DNA from: Candidatus Zhuqueibacterota bacterium | GTDB lineage: Bacteria; Zhuqueibacterota; Zhuqueibacteria; Oceanimicrobiales; Oceanimicrobiaceae | Assembly: GCA_029262055.1 (NCBI GenBank) | Contig: JAJDAD010000054.1 | Location: forward strand, 27,187 to 91,186 | DNA length: 64,000 nt | Direction: 5' to 3' | Shown: piece after piece, positions 26,227 through 34,883 of the stretch | Layout: every line of letters starts with the position of its first letter | Position numbering within the stretch: position 1 is the first letter of the stretch | Notes under the pieces: model-generated | What the model was told of the DNA's origin: nothing | Seen by the model: the letters and a program-made list of their open reading frames with translations, nothing else | The model's database searches: none | Made by a program: the position numbers and the translations under genes

Positions 26227-27981
26227 ATGATCGTGGACGTGAAATTATACGTGGGCCGGGTGGCTTTTTCCCTGCTCTTCTTAGTATCGGTGAGTTTCGG
26301 GGCCTGCGGCGTGAAGGCACAAGTCGTGCTTTCCGAAGTGATGTTTGACGCCAGCGGCAACGAGTCGCACGATGAGTTTATTGAGATAGCTAATCTGTCA
26401 ACCAGCGACCCCGCAGATTTGAGCGGCTGGCAGGTGAGCGACGGCTCCGGCAGCGATAAACTGCAGGCTGTTGATGCCGGCCTGATACTTATGCCGGGAC
26501 AATTCGGCATCATACTCGACCAATCCTATTTTGATAATTCCACTTTGTATGACTCTCGTATTCCTCCGGAGAGCTTGATCCTCACAATCGATAATGGGAC
26601 GTTCGGCAGCCGCGGTCTGTCCAATTCAACCGCTGAGACCATCGCACTCCTCAATGCCGATGGGCTGGTATTGTCTGAGTACACCTACTCTCTTGGCAAT
26701 CCACCCGGATTCTCAGATGAAAAGATTGATCTAAACGGCCCTAATGTACCAGGCAACTGGGCTGATAGCAAGATCGCGTTAGGAACGCCGGGCGCCAGGA
26801 ATAGTGTTTCGCCACTGTCCTTTGACCTTGCTGTTTCGTCGGAGGACTTTCGGTTTAGTCCGCAGCGGGTGGCTGCGGGCGAACAAGTCGAGATCAGTTT
26901 GCAAGTCCGAAACATCGGCCTCGCCTCTGTAACCGCGTTCCGGGTGCAACCGTTCCTGGATGCAGATAGGGACTCCTCTCTGAGTGCTGGCGAAGAAATA
27001 GGCGCCGGATTTGACTTTGCGGGTGTGCTTGCAGCGGGGGATTCCGCGACCTTCTCATTCCATTTTGCCGGTGCGACTTCAGGTTCATTTGTGATCGGAC
27101 TGATCGTGACCTACGCTCCTGACCAGAACCCGAGTAACAATCTGGCGGTACGGGCGTTCGCGATTGGGGCCACTCCATTGACTGTCAGAATAAATGAAAT
27201 CATGTATTCCCCGGTCAGCGGTCAGTCCGAGTGGGTCGAACTGGCCAATCGTTCAACTGCAACGCTTGGCCTGCAAGGGTGGGCGATTTCCGATGACAAT
27301 GCCACCACGCGGGCCGTTATCAGCGCGGCGGTAACCCTCGGGCCGGATCAGTTTGTCGTTCTCGCTAAGGACTCATCGCTGGCGCTGAGTTTGGGTTTGT
27401 CGCAGGCTGATGTGGTTGTTCTCCCTGACTTCCCGGCCTTAAACAACGACTCCGACGCCGCTGTCCTGTACGACCTGACCGATGCAACCATCGACAGAGT
27501 TGACTACCGCAGTGATTGGGGTGGAGACACTGGTGTTTCTCTGGAGAAAGTCAATCCCGATCTACCCGCCAATGATGCCGCAAACTGGAGTTCCTCGGTA
27601 AGTGGTGCGGGTAGTACGGCGGCCCGGCGAAACAGTATTTTTGTTGAGTCGCTGCCCGGTGAGGCCAGTCTCTCGCTCGCGCCTAATCCCTTTTCGCCTG
27701 ACGGCGACGGGGTTGATGATTTTGTTTTGATCAACTACAGTCTGCCTGTAACGACGGCAGCAGTGAATGTCAAAATCTACGATCTGCGCGGACGCCTGAT
27801 TCGTTTTTTGCTGAACAACCAAGCTTCAGGTTCGCAAAGCACGGTGGTTTGGGATGGAAAGAACGAGACTGGCGAACTTGCGCGAATGGGGATCTATGTT
27901 GTCTTTCTACAAGCCCTCAATGCAGAAGCCGGCTTGCTGGAAACTGAGAAGACAACCGTCGTGCTGGCCGGAAAGCTCTAA
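26227..27981 (+). CDS. Secreted lamin-tail-domain protein with FlgD-like C-terminus
   Basis: A 584-residue protein with a signal peptide (residues about 10-32). Two lamin-tail domains are visible: residues about 33-165 ('VVLSEVMFDASGNESHDEFIEI') and about 320-450 ('VRINEIMYSPVSGQSEWVELAN'). Between them, residues about 195-310, is a CARDB-like Ig region ('VEISLQVRNIGLASV', 'DQNPSNNLAV'). The last 95 residues are a FlgD/CHU_C-type domain ('SLAPNPFSPDGDGVDD', 'VKIYDLRGRLIR', 'VVWDGKNETGE', 'MGIYVVFLQA'), used in this group of bacteria for surface sorting. It probably has an adhesive or structural role outside the cell. Confidence 0.85.
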   Translation: MIVDVKLYVGRVAFSLLFLVSVSFGACGVKAQVVLSEVMFDASGNESHDEFIEIANLSTSDPADLSGWQVSDGSGSDKLQAVDAGLILMPGQFGIILDQSYFDNSTLYDSRIPPESLILTIDNGTFGSRGLSNSTAETIALLNADGLVLSEYTYSLGNPPGFSDEKIDLNGPNVPGNWADSKIALGTPGARNSVSPLSFDLAVSSEDFRFSPQRVAAGEQVEISLQVRNIGLASVTAFRVQPFLDADRDSSLSAGEEIGAGFDFAGVLAAGDSATFSFHFAGATSGSFVIGLIVTYAPDQNPSNNLAVRAFAIGATPLTVRINEIMYSPVSGQSEWVELANRSTATLGLQGWAISDDNATTRAVISAAVTLGPDQFVVLAKDSSLALSLGLSQADVVVLPDFPALNNDSDAAVLYDLTDATIDRVDYRSDWGGDTGVSLEKVNPDLPANDAANWSSSVSGAGSTAARRNSIFVESLPGEASLSLAPNPFSPDGDGVDDFVLINYSLPVTTAAVNVKIYDLRGRLIRFLLNNQASGSQSTVVWDGKNETGELARMGIYVVFLQALNAEAGLLETEKTTVVLAGKL

Positions 27982-28156
27982 GAAGATGATGATTTTTCGA
28001 CTTTGTATGGATAGAATCTATGCGTTAACCTGCCCGCCCGTGCTCCGCTGCCTTCCTCAAATTTGTGCCTGCCCTTGAAGAAGCGTTTCTCCCACGCGTA
28101 GTTTTTCATTGATTTTGTATTGTGGCGCCTGTATATTTGTTACTTTTGCATTTCAG

Positions 28157-28846
28157 ATGTCAGTGACTGAAAACATAAAGAATGTCCGTCAGAGACTTGA
28201 GCGCGTCTGTACTCAGGCAGGCCGGAATCCCTCTGAAATCGAGCTGATTGCAGTCAGCAAGACGGTTGGCGTCGCGCAGATTGCTGAGGCATCGGCGTGC
28301 GGCATAAAGGTTGTCGGTGAGAATAGAGTTCAGGAGGCGTGGCAAAAGTTCCAAACTACGAAAGTCGATGTCAAGTGGCACATGGTTGGCCATTTGCAGA
28401 GCAACAAAGTGCGCCGTGTGCTGCAGTTTTGTGAGATGATTCAGTCGGTCGATAGCTTGAGCCTGGCTGAAGAGATCAACCGGCAGGCTTGTAAACTCGA
28501 TCGCCGGATGGCAGTTTTGATTCAGGTCAACTGCTCTGGTGAGGCGAGCAAGTTCGGATTTGCTCCAAGCGAAGCTATCGATGCAGTAGAGAGGATCTCC
28601 GAACTGGATCACGTTACCGTCGAGGGATTGATGACTATTGGAGCTTACTCAAAGCAAACGTCCGAGGTGCGGGCATCGTTTCGTAAGCTGCGTGACCTGC
28701 GAGAGAAGATAGAAGAAAAGGCTTTCCCCGGTGTTAGAATGCGGGAGCTGTCCATGGGGATGACCAATGATTTTGAAATCGCAGTTGAAGAAGGTTCGAC
28801 AATGCTCAGGATCGGCAGGTCCATTTTTGGCGAACGACTAAATTGA
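28157..28846 (+). CDS. yggS: YggS/PLPBP family pyridoxal-phosphate homeostasis protein
   Basis: A 229-residue protein starting at the ATG of 'MSVTENIKNV'; the in-frame sequence upstream is not conserved. It shows the family signatures: the PLP lysine in 'LIAVSKTVG', then 'VGENRVQEAWQKF', 'WHMVGHLQSNK' and 'LSMGMTNDFEIAVEEGSTMLRIGR'. It is a single-domain fold-type III PLP protein with no enzyme activity known. It keeps PLP and amino-acid pools balanced. It heads a gene run with yggT and divIVA, an arrangement widespread in bacteria. Confidence 0.95.
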   Translation: MSVTENIKNVRQRLERVCTQAGRNPSEIELIAVSKTVGVAQIAEASACGIKVVGENRVQEAWQKFQTTKVDVKWHMVGHLQSNKVRRVLQFCEMIQSVDSLSLAEEINRQACKLDRRMAVLIQVNCSGEASKFGFAPSEAIDAVERISELDHVTVEGLMTIGAYSKQTSEVRASFRKLRDLREKIEEKAFPGVRMRELSMGMTNDFEIAVEEGSTMLRIGRSIFGERLN

Positions 28847-28856
28847 GGACTGAAGC

Positions 28857-29087
28857 ATGGGGCTTCTAAGAACACTTATTGACCTTTACATTTGGATTGT
28901 GATCATCAGGGTGCTGCTGTCATGGTTTGATGTCGATCAGAGAAATCAAATCGTCCGTTTTCTGATCGATGCCACCGAACCCGTGTTGAGTAAAATCCGT
29001 TCTGTTGTACCGGATCTTGGCGGGCTCGATTTGTCGCCACTGGTCCTGATTCTGATTCTAAGTCTTGTTCGCAATATGCTGCACTAG
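28857..29087 (+). CDS. YggT family membrane protein
   Basis: A 76-residue protein with two hydrophobic segments (about residues 5-24 and 58-74) joined by a polar loop 'SWFDVDQRNQIVRFLIDATEPVL' that carries the YggT signature 'TEPVL..IR..VP..GG.DLSP'. It starts 10 bases after the yggS stop. YggT proteins have been linked to osmotic tolerance and cell-division clusters. The molecular role is not established. Confidence 0.9.
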   Translation: MGLLRTLIDLYIWIVIIRVLLSWFDVDQRNQIVRFLIDATEPVLSKIRSVVPDLGGLDLSPLVLILILSLVRNMLH

Positions 29088-29132
29088 TTGACACTTGATA
29101 GATAATAAACGTTTTTGCGGGAGGTGTTTACT

Positions 29133-29876
29133 TTGAAGCTCACGCCATTAGACATAAAACGACAAGAATTCAATAAAAGCCTGCGCGGCTATGATCCGGT
29201 AGAAGTTGATGCATTTCTGGACATGCTGGCTGATGAACTGGAGCAGTTGCTTCGTGACCAAAAGCAGTTCAAGGATGAAGCGAGCGAGTTGCGGATCCAG
29301 CTTCACGGATATCAGGAGGTCGAGGCAACGCTTAAGGATACTTTGGTTAACGCGCAGGAGTCCATTAAGGAATCCCGGGAAAATTCGAACCGGGAAGCGG
29401 AACTGATGATTCACGATGCTGAACTGCGAGCAGAAAAAATTGTTGAGAATGCGAAGCTGCGACTTGCGGAAATGAAGAATGAGCTTGTCGTGGTAAAGGC
29501 ACAGAAAGATTCGTTTGCCCGGCGCTTGCGTCACCTGCTGGAGTCACAGTTAGAGTTGATTGAAGTGCTTGGACTCGACGACCTTGGTTTTGAGCAGTAC
29601 GATGAAAAAGAAAGCAAGCCTGCGAAAGAAAAACCTATTTCTGTTTTCAGACAGGAAAAGATCGAGTTTGAAGGGATAGAGGACGTCCTCGGGGACGAAC
29701 CGTCTGCTCAGGATGAGCAAGCGGACCAAGTCCAAACTGTCGGTGACGCCGCTCAGGATGATGATCCACATAGCATAAACTGGGGCATGCGCGAGCAGAC
29801 CGAAATGCCCGCCAAAGATGCGTCGCGCGACGATGATGAGTCGCAATCACGTATGTCTGACCGCCTGATTCTCTAA
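29133..29876 (+). CDS. divIVA: DivIVA-domain protein
   Basis: The preferred start is the TTG at 29133, eight bases after GGGAGG, giving 247 residues. In-frame TTG and GTG codons lie a few bases upstream. Residues 1-60 form the DivIVA lipid-binding domain ('LTPLDIKRQEFNKSLRGYDPVEVDAFLDMLADEL'). A long coiled coil spans about 35-150. The C-terminal 80 residues are acidic and low-complexity. DivIVA proteins oligomerise at negatively curved membrane and recruit division or growth proteins. It lies between yggT and punA in the same direction. Finding DivIVA in an organism with an outer membrane is known in several phyla. Confidence 0.9.
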   Translation: MKLTPLDIKRQEFNKSLRGYDPVEVDAFLDMLADELEQLLRDQKQFKDEASELRIQLHGYQEVEATLKDTLVNAQESIKESRENSNREAELMIHDAELRAEKIVENAKLRLAEMKNELVVVKAQKDSFARRLRHLLESQLELIEVLGLDDLGFEQYDEKESKPAKEKPISVFRQEKIEFEGIEDVLGDEPSAQDEQADQVQTVGDAAQDDDPHSINWGMREQTEMPAKDASRDDDESQSRMSDRLIL

Positions 29877-29911
29877 TTCTTGCCGCGGCTATTCTAATTC
29901 GAGATAAATTT

Positions 29912-30736
29912 GTGCAAAATCTAAGCAAGCAGATTGATGACGCCCGCTCCTTTTTGGCGGAAAAAACGATGTTGCAGCCGAGAGTCGGGATCATTCTTGG
30001 GACCGGACTCGGAGCCCTGGCAAATGAGATCGAAGCCGAAGCCACGATTTCTTATGAGGAGATCCCACATTTCCCTCTATCCACGGTTGAAAGTCATGCC
30101 GGCAGACTTATTTTTGGGAAAATCGGGACGCAGCCGGTCATGGCCATGCAGGGCCGGTTTCATTTTTACGAAGGCTACTCCATGCAGCAGTTGACCTTTC
30201 CCGTCAGGGTCATGAAGAGTATGGGGACTGACACCCTTATGGTTTCAAATGCATGTGGCGGGATGAACCCGCAGTATTCGGCGGGCGACATAATGATAAT
30301 TTCCGACCACATCAATTTACTGGGTGGCAACCCGCTTATTGGTCGTAATGATGACGCACTGGGTCCGCGGTTCCCGGATATGTCGGAGCCGTATTGCCAG
30401 GAGCTTATCGCGGTCGCTGAGAAAATCGCTCTCGAAGAGAAGATAAAAGTACAGAAGGGTGTTTATGTAGCTGTGTCTGGTCCCTGTCTTGAGACACGTG
30501 CAGAGTATCGTTTCCTGCGAGGCATCGGTGCGGATGTCGTTGGTATGTCAACCATCCCGGAGGTCATTGTGGCCGTGCACAGCTCTATGAGAGTTCTCGG
30601 TCTTTCGGTGGTGACGGATGCGTGCTTCCCCGATGCGCTTGCACCCGTGGACATCGCGGAAATTCTCAAAGTTGCCGGTGAAGCCGAACCCAAGCTGACG
30701 TTACTCATGAAGAGAGTTGTAGAGCAACTGGATTAG
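29912..30736 (+). CDS. punA: Purine nucleoside phosphorylase
   Basis: A 274-residue trimeric-type (PNP/MTAP family) phosphorylase starting at GTG. Motifs seen are 'GIILGTGLGALA' (phosphate loop), 'HAGRLIFG', 'MQGRFHFYEGY', 'VSNACGGMNP', 'CLETRAEYRFLR' and 'VVGMSTIPEVIVAVH'. It splits inosine and guanosine with phosphate into the base and ribose-1-phosphate. The codon stretch 'VSNACGGMN' and the purine-binding Glu of 'LETRAEY' are intact. It is followed after two bases by ileS. Confidence 0.95.
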   Translation: MQNLSKQIDDARSFLAEKTMLQPRVGIILGTGLGALANEIEAEATISYEEIPHFPLSTVESHAGRLIFGKIGTQPVMAMQGRFHFYEGYSMQQLTFPVRVMKSMGTDTLMVSNACGGMNPQYSAGDIMIISDHINLLGGNPLIGRNDDALGPRFPDMSEPYCQELIAVAEKIALEEKIKVQKGVYVAVSGPCLETRAEYRFLRGIGADVVGMSTIPEVIVAVHSSMRVLGLSVVTDACFPDALAPVDIAEILKVAGEAEPKLTLLMKRVVEQLD

Positions 30737-30738
30737 AT

Positions 30739-33700
30739 ATGTACAGAGAATTAGGTTCACAACTCAATTTTGCCGAGCTGGAGAAGGAGATTCTGGCCTA
30801 CTGGCAAAATGCAGGGATCTTCGAAAAAAGCATCGAGTCCCGGCCGGCGGATAAGCCCTTCATCTTTTACGAAGGACCGCCGACAGCGAACGGCATGCCC
30901 GGAATACACCATGTTATTTCGCGTGCAGTCAAGGACCTGGTTTGCCGTGTCAAGACCATGCAGGGCTACCGGGTTGAGCGCAAGGCCGGATGGGATACGC
31001 ACGGCCTGCCGGTGGAAATCGCTGTCGAGAAGGAGCTTGGTTTTACCAACAAGGAGCAGATCGATGCGTACGGCGTCGATAAGTTTAACCAAAAATGCCG
31101 CGAAAGTGTCTGGAAGTATAAGAAGGAGTGGGATGAATTAACCGAGCGGATTGGTTTTTGGGTGGATCTGGAGAATCCGTACGTCACATACGAGAACGAC
31201 TACATCGAGTCCGTCTGGTGGATCCTCAGTGAGTTCTGGAAGAAAGAGCTGCTCTACCAGGGATACAAGATCACGCCTTACTGCCCTCGCTGTGGCACAC
31301 CGCTTTCCAGTCACGAAGTATCGCTGGGCTATCAGGATGTCGAAGACCCATCAGTCTACGTTCGCATGCCGCTACGGGACGAACCGGACACTTCCTTTCT
31401 GGTTTGGACCACCACGCCGTGGACGTTGATTTCAAACGTAGCCCTGGCACTGAATTCCGACGTAAAGTACGTAAAAGTAAAGACTGGGGACGAGCACTTG
31501 ATCCTGGCCGAGTCCCGGCTTTCTGTTTTGACCGATGACTACGAGGTGGTTCAGGAGTACGTTGGGCGGGACCTGCTAGGTATTGACTATGTGCCGCTTT
31601 TCACATTTTGTCACAGCGACAAGAAGATACACTTTACAGTCGCCGGTGACTTTGTTTCCACAGAGGACGGTTCGGGTATCGTGCACTTGGCGCCCGCCTT
31701 TGGGGAAGATGATTTTAAGGCCGGCCAGAAGTATGACCTGCCGGTTTTGCAGCCGGTGGATAAGACAGGTTGTTTTACACCTGAGGTCACGCCCTACAGC
31801 GGTCTTTTTGTTAAAGACGCCGACCCCACAATTGTTGCCGACCTGGAAGAGTCCGGGAGACTTTATAAACACGAAAAATATCTGCATAGCTATCCGCATT
31901 GCTGGCGCTGTAGTTCACCGTTGCTGTATTACGCCAAGCAGTCGTGGTTTGTGCGCACCACTTCCCTGAAGGATAGATTCATTGAACTTAATAACGCCAT
32001 CGACTGGTATCCAAAGGAAGTTGGAGAAGGGCGCTTTGGCGAGTGGCTGGCCAATAATGTCGACTGGTCGTTGTCACGTGATCGCTTTTGGGGTACGCCG
32101 CTGCCTATCTGGACCTGCACTGAGTGTGGTGACAGTCATTGTGTCGGCAGCGTTGCTGAACTGAAGGAACGTTCCGGAGTTGCCGATGTCGAGGACTTGC
32201 ACAAACCGCATATCGACCGCATTGAGCTTGTGTGTGAAGAATGTAGCGGCAAAATGCGGCGCGTGCCGGAGGTAATCGATGTTTGGTTTGACTCGGGAAG
32301 CATGCCGATCGCGCAATGGCACTATCCGTTTGAAAATAAAGAGAAATTCGAGAATTCTTTTCCTGCTGACTTTATTTCTGAAGGGGTCGATCAGACCCGG
32401 GGCTGGTTCTACTCTCTGCTCGCGATCGCCGGAATTCTGTTTGACCAACCTTGCTACAAGTCCTGTGTATCTGTTGACTTAATCCTCGACAAAAACGGCA
32501 AGAAGATGTCAAAGTCCAAGGGGAATGCGGTCGCGCCGGCATCTATCCTGGAAGAATATGGCGCGGACTCCTTACGCTGGTATTTGTTGACCGTGAGCCC
32601 GCCCTGGGTGCCGACACGTTTCGATCCGGAAGGTGTCAAAGAGGTCTTGCGCAAGTTCTTCGGGACACTGACAAACGTCTATTCGTTTTTTGCCATCTAC
32701 GCCAACGTAGATGGCTTCAAGTACGATAAAGCTCAAGTTGCATTCGAAGACCGGGCTGAAATTGATCGCTGGCTGCTGAGTTCGCTGAATGCTCTGGTGG
32801 GGAAAGTGAATGACCATCTTGGACGATACGATCTGACCAAAGCCGCGCGCGCGATATCCAGTTTTGTGGTCGACGAGCTGTCCAACTGGTATGTGCGGCG
32901 CTGCCGTCGGCGTTTTTGGAAGTCGGAGATGGGCGAGGACAAGCTCGCGGCGTATGAGACTTTGTACGAGGTTTTGCTCACGGTAACCAAGCTGATGGCT
33001 CCGTACGCCCCGTTTATTTCTGACGCCCTTTACCTTAATTTAGCCAACGGACGGGACCGGGGCGAAAGCGTACACCTGAGCACATTCCCGCAAACGAGCG
33101 ATAAGCAGCATCAATTCATGCAGCCGGAATTACTGGCCCGGATGGATCTGGTCCGCCGCGTTGTCTTCCTCGGACGAACCCTGCGCAACGAGTCGGGGGT
33201 TAAGGTCCGACAACCATTACAAAGGGTGATTGTTGTTTCAAATGATGCCGGCCAGCAGGAAAGCATGGAGGCGATGAGCGGCCTGATTCTGGAGGAGTTG
33301 AACATTAAGGAAATAGATTTCGCGGCCGATAAGGATGAGTTAGTCGCGAAGCGAGCCGTCCCGAATTTTAAGAAACTTGGTCCGCGGTTTGGCAAAAAAG
33401 TCAATTCGGTTGCCGGCCGGATTCGTGAGTTAACGCCGGTTGAAGTAGATGTCCTGGAGGCTGAAGGGGAATTCCAGATTCAGGACAACGGCGATTCGTA
33501 TTCGGTGCACTTGGAGGATATTGACATTGTTTCCGAAAGTTCTGCAGGGCTGGTTGTGCACAGTGAGGGCGACCTCACTGTCGGACTCGACATAAGTATC
33601 AGCGAGGAGCTGCAGCTTGAAGGGCTAGCACGCGAGTTTGTGAACCGTGTCCAAAATATGAGGAAGAATTCAGGATTTGCTGTTGTTGATCGGATAAATA

Positions 33701-33873
33701 TTTACTATTCTGGGTCCGATGATATCTTCAAAGCTGTAACCAGAGAAGCCGACTATGTCAGCAGCGAAACGCTGGCTGAGTCGATTTCTACTTCACTCAA
33801 GCCGGATCTTGCCGTCGAGGAGTGGCGCATCAATGGTTCCACGCTGACTATTGCGATCGAGAAGGTTGCCTAG
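30739..33873 (+). CDS. ileS: Isoleucine--tRNA ligase (type 2, Bacteroidetes/eukaryote-like)
   Basis: A 1044-residue class I synthetase. The HIGH-type signature appears as 'PPTANGMPGIHHV', the variant found in type-2 IleS, with 'GWDTHGLPVEIAVE' following. The editing domain is residues about 190-400. The KMSKS loop is 'GKKMSKSKGN' near residue 588. Anticodon-binding and C-terminal domains follow. Several CxxC pairs are present ('CPRCGTPL', 'CWRCSSPL', 'CTECGDSHC', 'CEECSGKM'). It charges tRNA-Ile in the cytoplasm. Type-2 enzymes are often tolerant of mupirocin. That is family knowledge and was not shown here. Confidence 0.97.
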   Translation: MYRELGSQLNFAELEKEILAYWQNAGIFEKSIESRPADKPFIFYEGPPTANGMPGIHHVISRAVKDLVCRVKTMQGYRVERKAGWDTHGLPVEIAVEKELGFTNKEQIDAYGVDKFNQKCRESVWKYKKEWDELTERIGFWVDLENPYVTYENDYIESVWWILSEFWKKELLYQGYKITPYCPRCGTPLSSHEVSLGYQDVEDPSVYVRMPLRDEPDTSFLVWTTTPWTLISNVALALNSDVKYVKVKTGDEHLILAESRLSVLTDDYEVVQEYVGRDLLGIDYVPLFTFCHSDKKIHFTVAGDFVSTEDGSGIVHLAPAFGEDDFKAGQKYDLPVLQPVDKTGCFTPEVTPYSGLFVKDADPTIVADLEESGRLYKHEKYLHSYPHCWRCSSPLLYYAKQSWFVRTTSLKDRFIELNNAIDWYPKEVGEGRFGEWLANNVDWSLSRDRFWGTPLPIWTCTECGDSHCVGSVAELKERSGVADVEDLHKPHIDRIELVCEECSGKMRRVPEVIDVWFDSGSMPIAQWHYPFENKEKFENSFPADFISEGVDQTRGWFYSLLAIAGILFDQPCYKSCVSVDLILDKNGKKMSKSKGNAVAPASILEEYGADSLRWYLLTVSPPWVPTRFDPEGVKEVLRKFFGTLTNVYSFFAIYANVDGFKYDKAQVAFEDRAEIDRWLLSSLNALVGKVNDHLGRYDLTKAARAISSFVVDELSNWYVRRCRRRFWKSEMGEDKLAAYETLYEVLLTVTKLMAPYAPFISDALYLNLANGRDRGESVHLSTFPQTSDKQHQFMQPELLARMDLVRRVVFLGRTLRNESGVKVRQPLQRVIVVSNDAGQQESMEAMSGLILEELNIKEIDFAADKDELVAKRAVPNFKKLGPRFGKKVNSVAGRIRELTPVEVDVLEAEGEFQIQDNGDSYSVHLEDIDIVSESSAGLVVHSEGDLTVGLDISISEELQLEGLAREFVNRVQNMRKNSGFAVVDRINIYYSGSDDIFKAVTREADYVSSETLAESISTSLKPDLAVEEWRINGSTLTIAIEKVA

Positions 33874-33928
33874 CGCAGCCTCTGCAGAACGTTTGGAGTA
33901 AATCATGTTGGTTGAACGGAGGTAAAGG

Positions 33929-34330
33929 ATGACAAAGAAAGAGTTGGCCGAATTCAAGGAACTCCTGATTGGAAAGCGAAACACATTGCTGAAGGACTTG
34001 GGCCAATTTAAGGATCGTGAAGTTGCGTCCAAACTGAAAGATTCTTCAGCAGAAAACTCTGCCTATTCTTTTCACATGGCGGATGTTGGTACCGACAACC
34101 AGGAGCGCGAAAAAGCATATTTCTTTGCAACTCGAGAGGGGAAGTACGTATCGTTGATTGAAGAGGCCTTGCAGCGAGTCGAGAAGGGGACTTACGGCAT
34201 TTGTATGGATTGTGTCGAAGAGAAGCAGGACTTGTGTCCGACCTGTCCAGAGATTCCCCGGGAACGCCTGTTGGCAGTGCCGACAGCCACTCGCTGCGTT
34301 CCCTGCAAAGAGCGCGCAGAAAAGTCGTAA
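33929..34330 (+). CDS. TraR/DksA-type zinc-finger protein with an extra CxxC
   Basis: A 133-residue protein with GGAGG before the ATG. Residues 1-85 form the coiled-coil-type helical hairpin of DksA relatives ('DNQEREKAYFFATREGKYVSLIEEALQRV', 'GTYGIC'). The zinc finger has the expected CMDC and CVPC pairs, but between them an insertion 'EEKQDLCPTCPE' adds a third CxxC before 'IPRERLLAVPTATR'. DksA-type proteins bind RNA polymerase through the secondary channel. The DksA acidic tip (DxxDxA) is not evident, so it is more like YocK/TraR relatives. It sits between ileS and lspA. Confidence 0.85.
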   Translation: MTKKELAEFKELLIGKRNTLLKDLGQFKDREVASKLKDSSAENSAYSFHMADVGTDNQEREKAYFFATREGKYVSLIEEALQRVEKGTYGICMDCVEEKQDLCPTCPEIPRERLLAVPTATRCVPCKERAEKS

Positions 34331-34360
34331 TCGCACTGCCTGACAGCAGACGCTCTTAGC

Positions 34361-34843
34361 TTGCGAGTCCTAATCTTATCCCTGGGTGTCATTCTGCTAG
34401 ACCAGGTGACGAAGCTTACGGTTCGCTTTTCCTTCGCGTACGGCATACCTCACAATATCGTCGGGGACTTCATCAGGCTGACCTATATTGAAAATCCCGG
34501 CATGGCCTTCGGAATCCGTTTTGCTAATCAGACATTCTTTGTCATATTTGCGTCCCTGGCAACCGTTATTGTTTTCGTCTATATTGTTCGGGCTCAAAAT
34601 GAGCGGTTGCTGTTACGCGCGGCGCTTGCTCTCATCTTTGGCGGCGCGGTTGGCAACCTTATCGACCGCTTGCTGTATGGCAAAGTTGTCGATTTTATTG
34701 ATGTCGGAATTGGCGCTACCAGGTGGCCGATATTTAATCTGGCAGATAGCGCCGTCACAATCGGGATGTGCATTATTGTGGTCTTCGCCCTGTTTGTCAG
34801 GGGACCGGGTCAGGGCGAGACGGATGCTGAGAGCACGGCCTGA
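34361..34843 (+). CDS. lspA: Lipoprotein signal peptidase (signal peptidase II)
   Basis: A 160-residue protein with four membrane segments, starting at TTG (an in-frame stop lies just upstream and no other start fits). Both catalytic aspartates are in place: 'GNLIDRLLYGKVVDFID' and 'FNLADSAVTIG'. 'IENPGMAFG' is also conserved. It cleaves prolipoproteins before the lipidated cysteine in the inner membrane. Several lipoproteins in this window have matching lipoboxes. It is preceded by the DksA-like gene and followed by rluD. Confidence 0.97.
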   Translation: MRVLILSLGVILLDQVTKLTVRFSFAYGIPHNIVGDFIRLTYIENPGMAFGIRFANQTFFVIFASLATVIVFVYIVRAQNERLLLRAALALIFGGAVGNLIDRLLYGKVVDFIDVGIGATRWPIFNLADSAVTIGMCIIVVFALFVRGPGQGETDAESTA

Positions 34844-34883
34844 TATGGCCTTACTCCTGCTTCCGTGTTAAGGATTGAGAAGC

